The notes below the pieces were generated by a model. The model was not told where the DNA came from and did not search any database. It was given only the letters and a program-made list of their open reading frames with translations. From Stropharia rugosoannulata (Eukaryota > Basidiomycota > Agaricomycetes > Agaricales > Strophariaceae), in NCBI GenBank assembly GCA_028532985.1, contig JANCIK010000004.1:3348001-3412000 (forward strand): a stretch of 64,000 nt of DNA, written 5' to 3'. Numbering within the stretch: the first letter of the stretch is position 1; every line of letters starts with the position of its first letter. Of the stretch, positions 12,398-24,811 are shown in pieces. Made by a program: the position numbers and the translations under genes.

Positions 12398-12856
12398 GCA
12401 CCTCATCGAGGTCTACATCACTGGACTGGTCCGCTTATTACTCTTATTACAAAAGTATATACGCTATCTTGGTCTTAATCTGCTATCTGAGGCTTTTGTT
12501 ATTATTGATGATGATATGGGCCAATGGAATATACCCTTGCAGCCATATTTTCACCACAACTGAGGTCTCAACATGTGAAGGTTGGATTGGACAGCGGTGC
12601 GTACAAACGTAGTTAAGGGATGGTGTAATGGTAAGTGAGTGAATGATGTTCCTGAGCGGCATAATTTAAAGTGTGGTGATAGCAAGTTAAAACAACATGG
12701 ATAAAAGGTTGGGAACGTTAGGACGTTCAACGAGAAAACAGATGAGAAGGGCAGAGGAGTACCGACAGACGAGGATATAAACATTACAAAGTAAAAGTCG
12801 ATCACGTAGCCGTAAGGATAAGTAAAAGGAGGAAAATAACAAATGCTTAGGATTTG
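12398..12856. other. Convergent 3' flanks of RPA34 and ADA3
   Basis: About 460 bp of AT-rich sequence separates two convergent genes. An 84-codon minus-strand frame at 12551-12805 lacks any motif and follows the Ada3 stop codon, so it is probably UTR. Nothing else is seen. Confidence 0.5.
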
Positions 12857-15183
12857 TTATCCAATGTCCATTGCATCGCCGCGGGCTCGTTCTTTGCCTT
12901 TATGACTATGACTGCCGTTGCTCAAGCCCTTATACGCATATCTTGCCCCATTCCTCATACCATTCGTCATGGTCGCCTTCGCGGATGTTCCAGACACAGA
13001 TGACGTGACAGGAGCTGATGTAGTGGCCGTTGGCGCCACTTGAGGCATAGGAACGGAGAGCATCGCCTCGACTTCTTCATCGATGCCCGCATATATGCTC
13101 TCCTTGGGGAGTCCGTATATGCGTCCCGGACACTCCCTCTCTTTCTCCTCGAAGATGCTTCCAACAGTATCCACCCACTGCCTGCGCGTTTCAACCAGCT
13201 GTTTGAGCTGTTCGTTGACAGTCAGGTGGTTGTCCTCGTCGGGGGTAAGACCCAGTGCCGAAGGACACGGAGCAAGTGACGAGATAGGTGCGTCTTCAGG
13301 CGCTACGCTGCCTTTCGGTGCATTGGCAGCAGCTGCAGCAGCAGCGGCGGCGGCGGCGCCTTGTAATGGCTTTTTCTTTTTCTTGTTCAGCTTGGGAGTA
13401 TCCTTCTTCTGTAACTTGGCATATAAAGTCGTGATGTTCTTGTCAATCGAGTCGCGTAGATCCAGGTATTCCTGGTACCCTAATCGATCGCGGGCAATGT
13501 CGATGAGTCGAACCTTGCGTAGTTTATTTGTAGCAACCACTCTACGCAGCTCGCGTTGAGCCTGCCGCAGAGCTGTGGCAATCGGATCGTCGACCTTCCC
13601 CGTGAAATCAGGCTGCAGCGTTCTTAGTCATTTGCGAATGGGGTCATGACTGGAAAACGTACGGTGGAATCAAGCAAACCATGATACCGCATCATATCGC
13701 GTATCCGTGCCTCCAGGTCAGTGACGTTCAGGCGCTCACGACGGGCAGCAGCAGCTCCACTGCCTCCGGGTCTGCCCTCCATCGCATCTTCCGCGGCTTT
13801 AACACCTTTCCATTCTGAGTCTCGGACAGGTAGTAGGGCACTGATGACACGCTCAGTCAGTGGGCCGTGACCTTTCTCTTCCTCCAGCAAGTCTGCTTCC
13901 GTGAGGGTTGAAGGGTCCCACTGAGGGGTTGGGGCAGTGAAAGAGGATGGTGACGCGGTTGGTGGTTCTCCGAGTATTAAAGGAGGCAAGGCGCCCATAT
14001 CTTGATCTTCCCAAACTTCAAGATAATGTCGGCCTAGCTTAGGCATGACGAAGGGTTCTACCTCGTCACCCGTGTATTCTAGAAATCCGACGTCTTCTTC
14101 CTTAACGCTTCGTATATATGGTTCAATGCTTGTATAAAATGTTGATACAGTTACGGTTGATGCAGGTTGTTTCGTTTTGGAAAAGTCTTCCATGACTTCA
14201 GTAGGCTTACTAGGCCCGGGTATTGGTGGTTGGGGTATTGGAGGCCGCGGTGGCAGCAGTTGAACAGACGGAGGTACAGAAAAATCAGGACCAGATTGCG
14301 ATTTATTCTGTATTTGAACCGCCGTTGTTGAAGGTTTCGAGGGTTTGGGAGGGGGAAGATGTTGGACTGAATGGGTGGCTGGTGGCGATATTTTATGGGG
14401 CCGTTGAACTTCTATTACTTTACTAAGAAAATGAAGAAACCCGCAATAAAGAGTGACATACCGGATTCGACATCGCTGTCATTGCCTTCTCGTTTCCGCT
14501 TCTTCTTCTTTTTCTTAGCATCCTCCAGAGCGCTATTGGATAATAATTGAAATAAAATTTAGAAAAGGCGATATATATACTAACGAGCGGCGTGGGTCCA
14601 GTGATGGTCTTGACGAGGAAGGCATGGCACTAACAGCATGAGAGCGTGATTTGGATGAGCTGCCTAGGTATGCGCTTGGTCTAGAGTCCTCAGCTTCTGG
14701 CAGAGGAGTGACTGAAAGTCATAGGTTTCGGAGTAAGCCACCGAGTCAAATATTTGCGCCAAAGGAGATGTCGTAACGGTCAGTCAGTTTAGAGGAATAG
14801 TATAATCCGATTCCGTTCGGATCCACAGGCAGAATGAATTGCATTCAAGACACAAAAATGAAGTATATGTGAAGGGAAACACGACAGTCAGAATCTGTGG
14901 TCCGACGGCAAGCGGTTAACGTACACTCATGTTCCCGTTTTACTTTATCGACGGCCTTGGATTTCCCTTTTTCCTTCTCCGTCATTCGACGCATAGACTC
15001 TTCGATTGTTTTGAGGTCTTCCTCGGCCTTTCGGCTCCTCTCCAGAGCCCTCTGCTTGGCGGACTTGAGCTCAGCACGAAGCTTCTCTAGCTCGTCAATA
15101 GGTGGAACGGCATCCGAAGGATTCTTCAGCAAAGGTGAAGTAATTGGAGGTTGGAGGTGGAACGGCGACAGTTTCGACACCAT
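12857..15183 (-). CDS. NGG1: SAGA/ADA histone acetyltransferase subunit Ada3 (Ngg1)
   Basis: Ada3 bridges Gcn5 and Ada2 in the SAGA/ADA transcription coactivator complexes. The model begins at 15183. Exon 1 is a coiled coil (ELEKLRAELKSAKQRALERS). Then come a Ser-rich exon (about 14720-14585), a lysine run (ALEDAKKKKKKRKRE, near 14530), a proline-rich exon leading into MEDFSKTKQP at 14193, and the conserved helical region ending MRYHGLLDS near 13670. A 50-bp intron joins this to PDFTGKVDDPIATALRQAQR and VATNKLRKVRLIDIARDRL. The C-terminal Ada3 domain (Gcn5-binding region) is clear: DIARDRLGYQEYLDLRDSID, LYAKLQKKDTPK, ETRRQWVDTVG, ECPGRIYGLPKESIY. A 12-residue alanine tract interrupts it near 13350. 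It is divergent from the RING gene, with 346 bp between start codons. Confidence 0.88.
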
Positions 15184-15529
15184 ATCTTTGTAACGCGGTG
15201 AACAACGTCGCGCGTTCGGTCCGGAGGATTTTCCAAGATGCGTGCCTTATTACTGCGACGTCCTAGATCAACTTGTGGCCGTCTGTTCGACCTTTCCGGG
15301 GTAATTGACGAACGCTACGGCCGTGAATCAAGGTAATGGTCAAGGTGCGAACGCCGAACAAGCTTGCAGATCACGAGAACGATAACTCATAGATCACGTG
15401 TGGTATCACGCGCATATATCCTCCACTCGAGGAGTCGCGACTCGACTCAGTTGGTTCGAACTTGTACGCAATTCAGTGGTTTCTCTTTCCGTTTATTACC
15501 GGTCTATTCTTGAGTCTTAGCTATATCAG
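15184..15529. promoter_or_regulatory. Divergent promoter region, ADA3 and RING gene
   Basis: These 346 bp separate the two start codons and probably hold both promoters. No TATA box is obvious. The interval is rich in CG dinucleotides (for example around 15280-15440), and no coding frame of note crosses it. Confidence 0.4.
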
Positions 15530-16294
15530 ATGAGCGCTGAATCAGTCATTCAAACGCACGCTCAGTCTCCCAAAACTCTGGCACTCAAGGAGTGCCCAAC
15601 ATGTTATACAGCAAATGTACCCATTTCCAGGGTGCTTTTTCTGCAATGCGGTACAGAATCTTTCATTATCAGGCAAGCCTCGTTACTGAAAGAATGACTG
15701 TAGGACATCACATCTGCATAGACTGCATCACCAAATGCGCGTCAAAATGTCCCACCTGTAGGACGCGCATAGTTCCTGGTACCCCTCACCGCGTGTATCT
15801 CGGCCCTGATGAACTAGTGCAGGCAGAAGACATAGCTTATGTTGATTCAAGAGCTGCCTCACAGTCGAATATGACGTCTTATGTAGACCAGAAAACCCAC
15901 CAAACGTTGTTGCATGAATATGAGGAAACCTGCGCAACCGTTCGTTCTCTACTCGACGAGCTGCGCGAACTACGGCAACAGCTTCAGGTAGCGGAAACAA
16001 ACCTGAGAGCTACCAATTCAGAACTTATAGAGAAAAACAAAGCTGTTGGGCGGTACAAATCAGCCTATCAGAGGAAAAAGGAAGAAATTCAACAACTTCA
16101 ATCGGCGAGGGAAGCTGATGAGAGACGGGTATGTCCCACTCTTATTTCTTGTTTCGTTTTCTCATATGTCACAGATCCAACTCCTCAACGTCAAGATAAA
16201 GGCTCTTGTCAAGCAAAAGGCTAAAATAAAGCCTCGTAAGAGTGACCCCGGCGATGCTTCATTAATGATAGAGGATAAACCCAAGTGCGTCTGA
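15530..16294 (+). CDS. RING-finger protein with coiled coil (probable E3 ubiquitin ligase)
   Basis: This small protein of about 220 residues is encoded by three exons. The C3HC4 RING is near the N-terminus: CPTC, then LQCGHHICIDCI across the first intron (donor at the GTACAGAATC after LQCG, acceptor before 15700), then KCPTC. Together these give the two zinc sites in correct order and spacing. The rest is a long coiled coil (EYEETCATVRSLLDELRELR to YQRKKEEIQQLQSAREADER), broken by a second intron near 16128-16172, and a basic C-terminus. RING plus coiled coil suggests an E3 ligase that dimerises. Substrate and pathway cannot be inferred. The start at 15530 is the first in-frame ATG and gives a normal N-terminus. 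Confidence 0.82.
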
Positions 16295-16776
16295 TGCCTA
16301 GAAATGGCAACCTTGAATTTTACCTTAACTCATAATTACATAGTGAAATATGAAGTAGAGACCGTCGATCCCCTGTCAGGATGACTCCAGTCGTATACCC
16401 ACCCTTCTTGCCAAGCCATGTATACCAACGCGAATGTAACAAGTTGATTGCGGAACTAGAATGACAATGACCCTTGTGTCCTAAGAATCTCCACGGCCCC
16501 GCATATCTATATGTGAGTATAAACGATTGCGTCAGGATGCAAGAAACCTAATTATTATGGCAGTATATACATTGAGCAGCTTAGCCCTTAGATGGCATCC
16601 GCGAGAGAAGGTATGCGCTGCACGCCCGTCCTGGTCATGATTAAGCAAAACGATTTGAGTTACATGCATGAATGATCATGTCAGCCTACAGTATAGGCAC
16701 ATACGAAGATAGCAAGATTTATACACTGTAAGTAAGCTAAAAAAAATTATTAAGATTGTTGCATGGGTAAAGAAGT
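16295..16776. other. Convergent 3' flanks
   Basis: About 480 bp lies between the RING gene stop and the stop of the large TPR-CCCH gene. It is AT-rich, with no coding frame or structured RNA noticed. Confidence 0.5.
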
Positions 16777-19700
16777 TCAAAGCAACCCAAGCATAGCGTA
16801 CAAAATCGGCTGAATATCACCATCTAACGTCGCCGCACCAATGTAGCCCAGGAAGCCCTTTTCAATTGGCGTATAAAGGATCGATGCCTGTAAGATGTTT
16901 TGTTCAGGCCTCCACAGCTCTTTTTTCGTCGGACGATAAACAGCCATCGAATTTTCTACGCCCTTGATCTGGATACACTGTATGCTGATAGTTTTGCAGA
17001 GCTTCTCGCCTCCTTGATGCTTGAAAAGTATATTATCGCCATTGGGCTTTGCCGAGACCGTTGGTAGGTTTATACCGATCATGTCCCAATCCAAACCAAA
17101 GTTGTCGCGGAAAAGTGGACGGAATTGTGTTAAAGTGACGCGCTTGCAGAACTGCCATCCGAACACCAGTGAACCGCCGCTCTTTGCATACTCAACAATC
17201 TTCTTGAGTAAATACGCATTCTCTGGCTCCAAGAGCTCTGTGTCGATGACCAGAACGCCTACGAGATCGCGCGACGGGAGCAAGTCGATGACGCGCGCCT
17301 TCGACAGACCGTTTATGCCAAAGTGAACCTCCACTTTCGTCTTTATATCGTTGAGGAAGTCTGGGGCGTATTTCCGGAACTCGGACTCTCCAAATCCTGA
17401 TAGGATGAGCATAAACTTGCTCGAGTCTGGTTCGAGAGGGCGGATAGGCGTCAGGAGCTCAAGCATGGCCAAAATAACGTTGGTGCTCTCCTCCTCAGGT
17501 CCGACGTCACCAATGTATCCAATGTTTCCCTTTCCTACGCGTTGCCTCAAGACAGCAGATTCCCACTCGTCTCCACCAGGTGGCTCGAAGTGCGTGTGTG
17601 TCTCGTATTCCTTGAACCATTGTTGATGGAGCATTGACTCGGCATGGAAACCCCGGAGATGGACGGCTTTCATGTAATATGCAGCTTTCAAAGTCGGATT
17701 TCTGGCGGCGGTTTCATGGTGTCCGTTGAGCTGTGCCTCGCTTTTGCAGTAGGAACCTACTCGCCAAGGAACATCCAGGCGACCAAAGATACGTTGCACA
17801 TCGTTCGAGTCCGTGTCAGTTGGGTAAACACCTCCAAAGACTACTTGCCCGCCAGCGCGAACATACTGGGCCAGAGTAGTGACAACAACATCGTTCTCCC
17901 TCTCCGCTATACCGGAATCAACGACATACACTCCTTGGAGATTAGGCTCTGCCAGGAATTCCAACGCTTCGTCGGCTTCAGATGCAAATATAACCACTAT
18001 CCTGTCCTCGAGGGCGGTCAACTGCTTTTCGAAGTCGTCTTTGAACGCACTCTGTGGATCGAGCATGAGCACAAGAACGAATTTATCAGTGATCTTCTCA
18101 AGTGGTTCAATCGCTTGTTTATTCTCTTCAGTTGCGACTTGTACACTTCCTTGTGCACTGAAGAATTTCGTGCGAGCAGGGCCCTTGTATTCGAAGAGCG
18201 GTTTCTGTTCAACAGGTTTAGGATCCGGTGAAGGCTGTGGATGTGCCCGAGGCATGACTTTCGGTGCGGTCGGAGACTTGTTCATCGGCTTCTTAGTCTG
18301 AGTGTTGGTCGAAGCTTGGGATTGGCCACTCCCGGACGCAATTGGCTGGGAACTAGTTGATGCGGCAGGTTGGGAGACATTCGAAGTATGCGACGCCTTT
18401 TCTTCCGGTAAGACATTTGACTTATCAAGGAGGCCCATCATGGCCAGGACGACAGGGGTGGACTTCTTTTCGCCGTTCACGTCGCCCAAAAAGCTCAGAA
18501 GACCTTTGCCTACGCGTGCACACACAGCTGGGGCCTCTCCAGAGGAAAATTGGTTGACCAGGACTGGATCCCAAACCATGGAAGTGAGGCGCGAATCGTC
18601 TGTCGCGCGATATACCGACATCTCTGGAGAGATATTAGACAGGTGTACTGTTTTCATACTGTACGACTGCGGTAGCGAAGGGTTCCGCTTAACGAGTTCG
18701 TTTGCCGCGTTCGCTGTGAACGTCGTACGGAAGTACGAGCCCCACTTCCACGAAACACCGAACTTTTTGATGAAAGGGTCGAACTTGTCTGGAGAAATGA
18801 AGTTGCTAAACTGACCGCCAATAACCACTGAACCACCATTCTTTACGTATTCCACTAGTTTGTCGACGACCTTAGCGCATTTTTTCTTGACAATTCCTGC
18901 ATCTGCAATAAACACTGCGGCAATATTGGGGGCGTCAAGTGCTCGAATAGCCTGTTGAACGGTCACATTGTTACAGGATCGTATGTGCATTGTCATGGCC
19001 TTGTCTTCCAGAGCTGAATAAAGATGACTAAGAATATTGTCGAAAACATCATCGTATTCAAAAGCGAGAACGATGACGAGTGGATCAACCGCAAGTGGCG
19101 ATACATTTTGAGCGTGTGCGACTGCTGCGTGTCGATGTTTCTCGAAGATAGCATCTGCTTCCGGCCACATCAAAACTTCGCCAGCAAGTACAGATTGACA
19201 TTCAACTCTGGCCGCAAAGCGACGTGCTTTTGGATTTTCGATCAATATATCGCGAAAATCGCCATAAGACGGGATCGTGTTGTTAATAAGCGGATAGATT
19301 TTCTTCGCCGCTACAACTTCTGCAGGGTTATTCCACCACCCATTGAGCGGCAGATATTCTTTCGAGTGCGAATAAACACACTTGTCTGCGCCGTAAGTAC
19401 AAGCCCCCAGGAGAAATTTGGTGCACACATTCTTTCCTCTAAGATATGTATGTAAGCAGAGAGCACAAGGATAAAAAGGAGACATACAGTTCATCTCTGA
19501 CGCTTTTATTGTCAGGGGCATGGGAATACTTGCATTTGTTTCCTTGATTACATCCTTGATGGTTGTAAAATCTGCACGGTACTTTGTTCCCTTCGTGTTT
19601 GCAGTCTTCTGAGTCCGAGTCGTAGTATAGGTCCCAAGGCTCGTCGTTAATTCTAGGATAAGTGTCGGATGGGCTTTCAGGAAAACCTCCTTCTGCCCTT

Positions 19701-20289
19701 ATGAGCGCCTGAACGGCTTTCAATTCTATTTTTGTTTCTTGGTTCTCAGGGTCTATAGTAAGTACGCCCTCCAAGTCTGAAAGAAATGAAAAATTGTAAG
19801 AAAACGCGTTTTTTAACCGACTCACCTGTTTGCGCTGCTCGATACCCAAATATACGTTTTCTTGCCATGGCTCGACGGTACCGTGCTTTTATCATACGAG
19901 GCTCGTACTCGAGCGCTGCTCCAGCAGCATAATTCGCCCACTCAAACCTATAAAAAGACCAATGATTAGCTCGGCTGTATTGCTAACTTTGTTCAACGTA
20001 GCTCACATGTCTAACTTGTTGTATGCTGCAGCAAGATTTGACAGAAGAACGGGTGTCGGGCCACCGTTCACTTTCATTGCCACGATATAAGCATTGCATG
20101 CTTCGTTATAGTAGCCACTTTTAAAGAGCTCATTCGCCTGAAAAGCATGTTAGTATGCGGTTCGGAGGAAATGAGTGGCGGGTCTAGGAAACTAACACGG
20201 TTTTTAACCTCTTCGGCATTTCGTGCGCGCTCTGCCGCTTTTTCTACACGCGCCTTGCGCCTTGCAACGACGGCCGGAGAGTCCGTCAT
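16777..20289 (-). CDS. TPR - double CCCH zinc finger - triple alpha/beta-repeat protein
   Basis: Five exons (20289-20197, 20137-20007, 19947-19826, 19776-19488, 19438-16777) join in frame to 1098 residues. Residues 1-150 are TPR-like (ELFKSGYYNEACNAYI, LLSNLAAAYNKLD, YEPRMIKARYRRAMARK, LEGVLTIDPEN). Two CCCH fingers follow: C-x7-C-x5-C-x3-H near 183-201 (CRFYNHQGC, KCKYSH) and C-x7-C-x6-C-x3-H near 217-236 (CTKFLLGAC, KCVYSH), usually RNA-binding. The remainder holds three divergent copies of one domain of about 210 residues, at about 331-553, 664-874 and 886-1098. Each has a hydrophobic first strand (PLVIVLAF, KFVLVLML, KFMLILSG), a second (AAVFIADAGI, QGVYVVDSGI, VGVLVIDTEL), a helix plus GG-strand (VKNGGSVVIGGQF, VRAGGQVVFGGVY, AKSGGSLVFGWQF) and a closing motif (GKGLLSFLGDV, GKGNIGYIGDV, EKGFLGYIGAA). 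The fold resembles class-I glutamine-amidotransferase/ThuA-like domains, but I see no Cys nucleophile. A Ser/Pro/Gln linker separates repeats 1 and 2. Function unknown, possibly RNA-linked. Confidence 0.85.
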
Positions 20290-20513
20290 GGTGCAAAATA
20301 ATGCTGGTGTAGTGAAAGTCTAAAGACAAAGAGGTGTCTTAGTGGCACCCCTGAAGTTGGGCTGATCTTAATGAAAGCCTAATTTGTACGTGCCTGGTTC
20401 GGAAGTATTAGAAATCCAAAGAGGCAATTTTCATCCTTTGTTCAGCCTTCCACCTGCAAGTTACCATAGGTTACGATCTCTTACTGCATGCTTTGAACGT
20501 TTGAACTGCCACT
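20290..20513. promoter_or_regulatory. Divergent promoter region, TPR-CCCH and MYND genes
   Basis: Only 224 bp separate the two opposed start codons, so the genes probably share regulatory sequence. No TATA motif is clear. Confidence 0.4.
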
Positions 20514-22223
20514 ATGTCCAAATCCGTCAAGAAGATTGAAAGTGCAGACAAGCTCGTCGAGTCTTTTAATAGACTTCCTCGCAAACCAAAGTCACCTTCG
20601 GGACAGGTTGCAAACGAATGGCACTTCGACGTCCGCTATGTGCCTCTGGAGCCCGGGCCAAGCCATGTTCTGGCTATAATCAACCCTGGATCAAGATTCA
20701 TTCACATAGAGCGTTTGCCGTTGAATTTAGAATCTAATCGTTCTGGGATTGCCTTCTTCCCTGAGTCGAGCAAGGAGGCTGCTCCCGAAATTGCTAGGGC
20801 ACTCCTTCATTCGTTTGTCTCGAATCTAGGCCTTAACGAAATGATGGGAAAGGATGCGCCGCCTTCATATGCGCCCTGGAAGTTTACAACCGAGGAACGC
20901 TCTCTCGCTGAACACGTTGGGAATGAGTTGAAGGCATTGGGCGTGCGTGCTATTGACCTCTGCAAAATCGGCATCAGCAAACCCGCTGTCGTGCGCGATG
21001 CAAGAGAACACTTCGATGGGTTTTACAAAGGTCTTATCAGCAGCTTAGGCCTTCAAGGTATAGTGGCGGCGTCCCTCGATACGCCAGAAGCCATCATTTT
21101 CTCCAACTTCAAGGTCCAGCCTCGCCCCTCAGTTGGCCCGAATGTCCCGGCCTCTTTGAAGTACTTTCAAGACTTAGCGAATGCGCGTCCACACACCGGA
21201 AACGAGCCTGAAGGACGAGAATTCGGGTTGGCCTCATTTGATGGCGTTAGACGCGTGGAGGATGGTCTAAAACAGAAGCCAGAAGCTATTGTACGTCGTG
21301 AGGCAGACGAAGGCGACCCCGAAGCGGCTCGAGACTACGGGCTACGTCTTTATATTGGACTTGAGTGCAAATATGATCGCACGCTTGCTCGACACTACCT
21401 CGTCAAGGCGGCTTTGTCGCCAATTGCAACGGATACAACTCGTGGAGTGGCTCATGGATTGCTCATATGGTGGTGTGTGGATGTGTCCAACGAACAAATT
21501 CGCAGCAGGTATATGCTGATGGCGTCGCACCATGCTGACCAGGCTGCAATGTTCTGCCGCCGTGTTACTGGGTCAGATGCTGGTGCTTCGGCAAGTGTTC
21601 TGATGTTCATGCACCACATTTTTGAACGTCTGGCCCCAACCATGCCCCAATTATGGTACTTGTACAAAAATGCTATTCGTGCCCATGACGCCCGGATGGA
21701 ACAAATCAAAGGGGGAGCGGGTAAAATGCAGCATAAACGATTGAAGAACCCTCTTCGATATCGCTGTGCTGCCATCGGTTGTAGCATTCAAGCTGATACC
21801 GGCAAGATGTTGCAACAATGTAAGTCAATTATCTTATTGAAACGACAATGAGCTGACTTTTCACTAGGTTCAGGAAAATGTGATCCAGACAAGAAACCAA
21901 GCTACTGTAGCAAGGAATGCCAAAAGCGCGATTGGAAGAATCACAAACCGTTCTGCGTTCCCGGGGCGGAATGCTCCGTTATCGACGACGGGACGACCAG
22001 CGAAACCACGACCCCGTCATTACCGTCAGTAAAAGGCTCTCTTCAAGTGCCACTTACTAATCCAGATGGCTCTCGCACCATGTTGAGCTCGTCGACCCTT
22101 GGTCCTCAAATGTTGAGGGATATCAGCAAAAGTTTCTCGGAACTATCTCTCGCTCATAAGGAAGAAAGTCAACCGAAAACAAAGGAAATCAAATTCACTC
22201 GCGATCTCGACTCTGTTGACTAG
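20514..22223 (+). CDS. MYND-type zinc finger protein with Sel1-like segment
   Basis: Two exons (20514-21819, 21868-22223) give 553 residues. The intron splits the zinc finger and its removal joins the halves (KMLQQ|CSGKC). The MYND finger lies near residues 420-465: YRCAAIGC, QQCSGKC, PSYCSKECQKRDWKNHKPFC, with all Cys/His ligands in place. MYND domains are protein-interaction modules. Upstream, residues about 260-300 (ADEGDPEAARDYGLRLYIG, then ARHYLVKAAL) look like a Sel1/TPR-like helical pair. The N-terminal 250 residues are not recognised. The C-terminus is Ser/Thr-rich and probably disordered. No SET domain is seen, so this is not a SMYD methyltransferase. It is divergent from the TPR-CCCH gene. 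Confidence 0.85.
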
Positions 22224-22785
22224 CGTCATACACACATACCCAGCGTCTGGATTGGCCCCGTACATTAGGACAACATTACTGATCATACACATTTTTGTCG
22301 TGTTCGAATGCATTTGTTTCAGACAAGTCCCTGTCGGATATCTATTTCATGAAAGCAACTTCTTTGATAGGGAAGGTCATGTTAATAAATTACTAACATT
22401 TTTTGGAAACCTGTAGGACAGAGGCATGAAATATTGCACAACCACCAGGCTAATATTTCAATTTGTGAAGTATGCAAGAAGTATGTAAAGATCTTTGCCC
22501 CGTTTTATCAAGCGAGCGCTGCAACGACTTACTTCTTCGATCATGATCCGTTCAGGCTAAGACAATTAGAAGAAAAGCTTGTACATAAGTTAAGGCTAGG
22601 CCTACTACGAGGATGAATCTAAGCAAGGCCTAGATGCACTCACCAGGATCAGCCTAGGACCCCACAACTACCCATAAACAAAAACAAATATCCGCTTATT
22701 CCTGGGATAATCTCTCAGTTGACTTGCAGTTGACACTGTCGACTTGTCAACGAACTTCTTTCCTTTCCTCGGGATCGTGTACGCC
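22224..22785. other. Intergenic between MYND and thiamine genes
   Basis: About 560 bp of mostly AT-rich sequence contains no supported gene. It is the 3' flank of the MYND gene and the upstream region of ThiD-TenA. I looked for a thiamine-riboswitch-like conserved core (CTGAGA followed by ACCTGA) and did not find one. Confidence 0.45.
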
Positions 22786-24811
22786 ATGCTTGGAATCGGA
22801 CCCACAATACTGACGATTGCCGGATCGGACTCAGGAGGAGGTGCAGGAATACAAGCTGATCTGAAGACGTTTGCGGCTAATGAATGCTATGGCACGAGCG
22901 TTATTACAGCGCTCACATCCCAGAACACAAAAGGTGTTCAGGGAGTGCATGGCTGTCCACCAGAATTTGTCGGGAAGCAAGTATGGTGTCTTTTGATTTG
23001 ACATTTTTAAAGCTAATCCTTTGGCAATAACAGATAACCTCCATATTTGACGATTTTGAGGTACGGGCTATCAAGACGGGCATGCTTTATGACGCCGCCA
23101 CCGCTCATGAAGTCGCTCAACTCCTAAATATCCATTTGGCTCCACCGACAACACCTCCGCTTGTTTGCGATCCAGTTTGCGTATCGACGTCCGGGCATAG
23201 TCTTTTGCACGAAGATGCTATTCACGTATTGGTCAAAGAAATTTTTCCTCTGGCTACTCTGATAACACCAAACAAATCAGAGGCTGAGCTGCTGTTATCA
23301 CATATGGACGCCAAGGCTCCAATAGATAGTCTGGAAGGGATGTTATCCGCTGCCAAAGCTCTCGCATCGAAAGGACGCTACTCTGTTCTGCTCAAAGGTG
23401 GTCACCAGGTCGTTACCATGCGAGAGGTAGTCGCACTGCAGAACAAGTACGACAATATAAATATCATCAAACACGACTTGCCCCAGGAGAACATGGAAAT
23501 CATCTTTGCAGGGCGCTTAGACTACGATTCCATGGAGCTTGTCGCTGATGTGCTTTATCAAAACTCTGGTGCTTTGACGCTTTTCGTGCGACCTAGAATA
23601 CAAACAACAAGCACCCACGGAACGGGCTGTACGCTGAGCTCCGCAATCGCCTCTGAACTCGGCAAAGGAGTCCCCCGTACGTCTTCTTCGTGTCATCTCC
23701 TGCTGGGTCTAACTTGGAAGTAGTTGAACAAGCCGTTGACAAGGCTACGATGTATACGTACCATGGGATACTTAGCGCCAGTCCAATTGGACATGGACAT
23801 GGCCCTCTAAATCATTTCCATCGTCTTGCTCCAACACTTATTTCACTGTGCGTACGTATCTGTTATTTGTTTGTTCAGTAACTGAACATTTGTTAGGCCC
23901 ACGAAAACGAGCCCGTATCCCTTCACTCAAATGCTTATAGAAAGCGACCTGGTAACATGGAAAGCATATGTAGAACACGACTTCGTCCGCCAACTTGGTG
24001 CGGGAATCCTCGATCGCGCGAAGTTTATTCATTTCGTCAAGTATGTATTCCCTCCATTAAGCAAAATTCTGCAGTTCAATGGCTGATATACTTTCTCAAA
24101 GGCAGGATTACCATTATCTCAAATACTATGCCCGTGCATATGCGTAAGTTCTGCTCTGATGTGATCCTATCTTCTGTCTGTCTGACGTATTACAGTCTAT
24201 TGGCAGCTAAACGTCAGAAATTTGATCAAATAGACGACTGTATGAGGGCAATCAACAGCATACTACTCGAAATCGGGAGCCATAGGGAATACTGTGCAAC
24301 GTTTGGTATAACAGCAGAGGAGCTTGAAATCACCCCCGAGGCAACAGCAACAACTGCGTATGGTGCTTATATCATGGATGTCGGATTACAAGGTAGCTTT
24401 TCTGTTTGATATCTTCGACTTTTTCTGATTCTGGATACCAGGCGATGCAATAAAATTGATCATGTCCCTGATGGCATGTCTTTTGGGCTACGGTGAAGTC
24501 GGCCTGTGGTTGAAGAAGCAAAGTACGCTTCCAAACACATGGGCCAAGTTGGAAGGCAACCCGTACCAGCATTGGATCGAAGAGTATTCCGGCGAGCTTT
24601 ACCAGGCATCGGTCAAACGTGGTCTAGGTAAGTCATGGTACCGAAATGGGCGACAGACATTCTCTCATTATGCCGAATAGCAACCCTTGAGGCATACGCC
24701 TGTGACGACCCGCCTTCTCTTGAGAGATTGAATGAATGGAAAGCAATCTGGCAAAGATGCACCAAGCTAGAAAAGGGATTCTGGGATATGGCGATGGAGT
24801 TGAGATATTGA
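22786..24811 (+). CDS. THI20: Bifunctional HMP/HMP-P kinase - TenA thiaminase II-like protein (Thi20 type)
   Basis: This enzyme has two thiamine roles. The N-terminal ThiD domain phosphorylates hydroxymethylpyrimidine (HMP) and HMP-phosphate. The C-terminal TenA domain salvages HMP from thiamine breakdown products. The ATG at 22786 gives [19 protein letters not shown] directly. ThiD motifs are [16 protein letters not shown] (substrate/ATP loop), [32 protein letters not shown] and [14 protein letters not shown] (anion hole and catalytic Asp-equivalent region). After two introns near 23675-23715 and 23850-23897 the TenA part begins ([40 protein letters not shown], then [10 protein letters not shown]) and ends [13 protein letters not shown]. 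TenA is split by at least four introns. The domain order matches yeast Thi20/21 without a third domain. Confidence 0.93.

Noticed and set aside
22224..22785. Thiamine pyrophosphate riboswitch upstream of ThiD-TenA
   Set aside because: I could not find the conserved core elements in the upstream region, and no candidate intron shows them.
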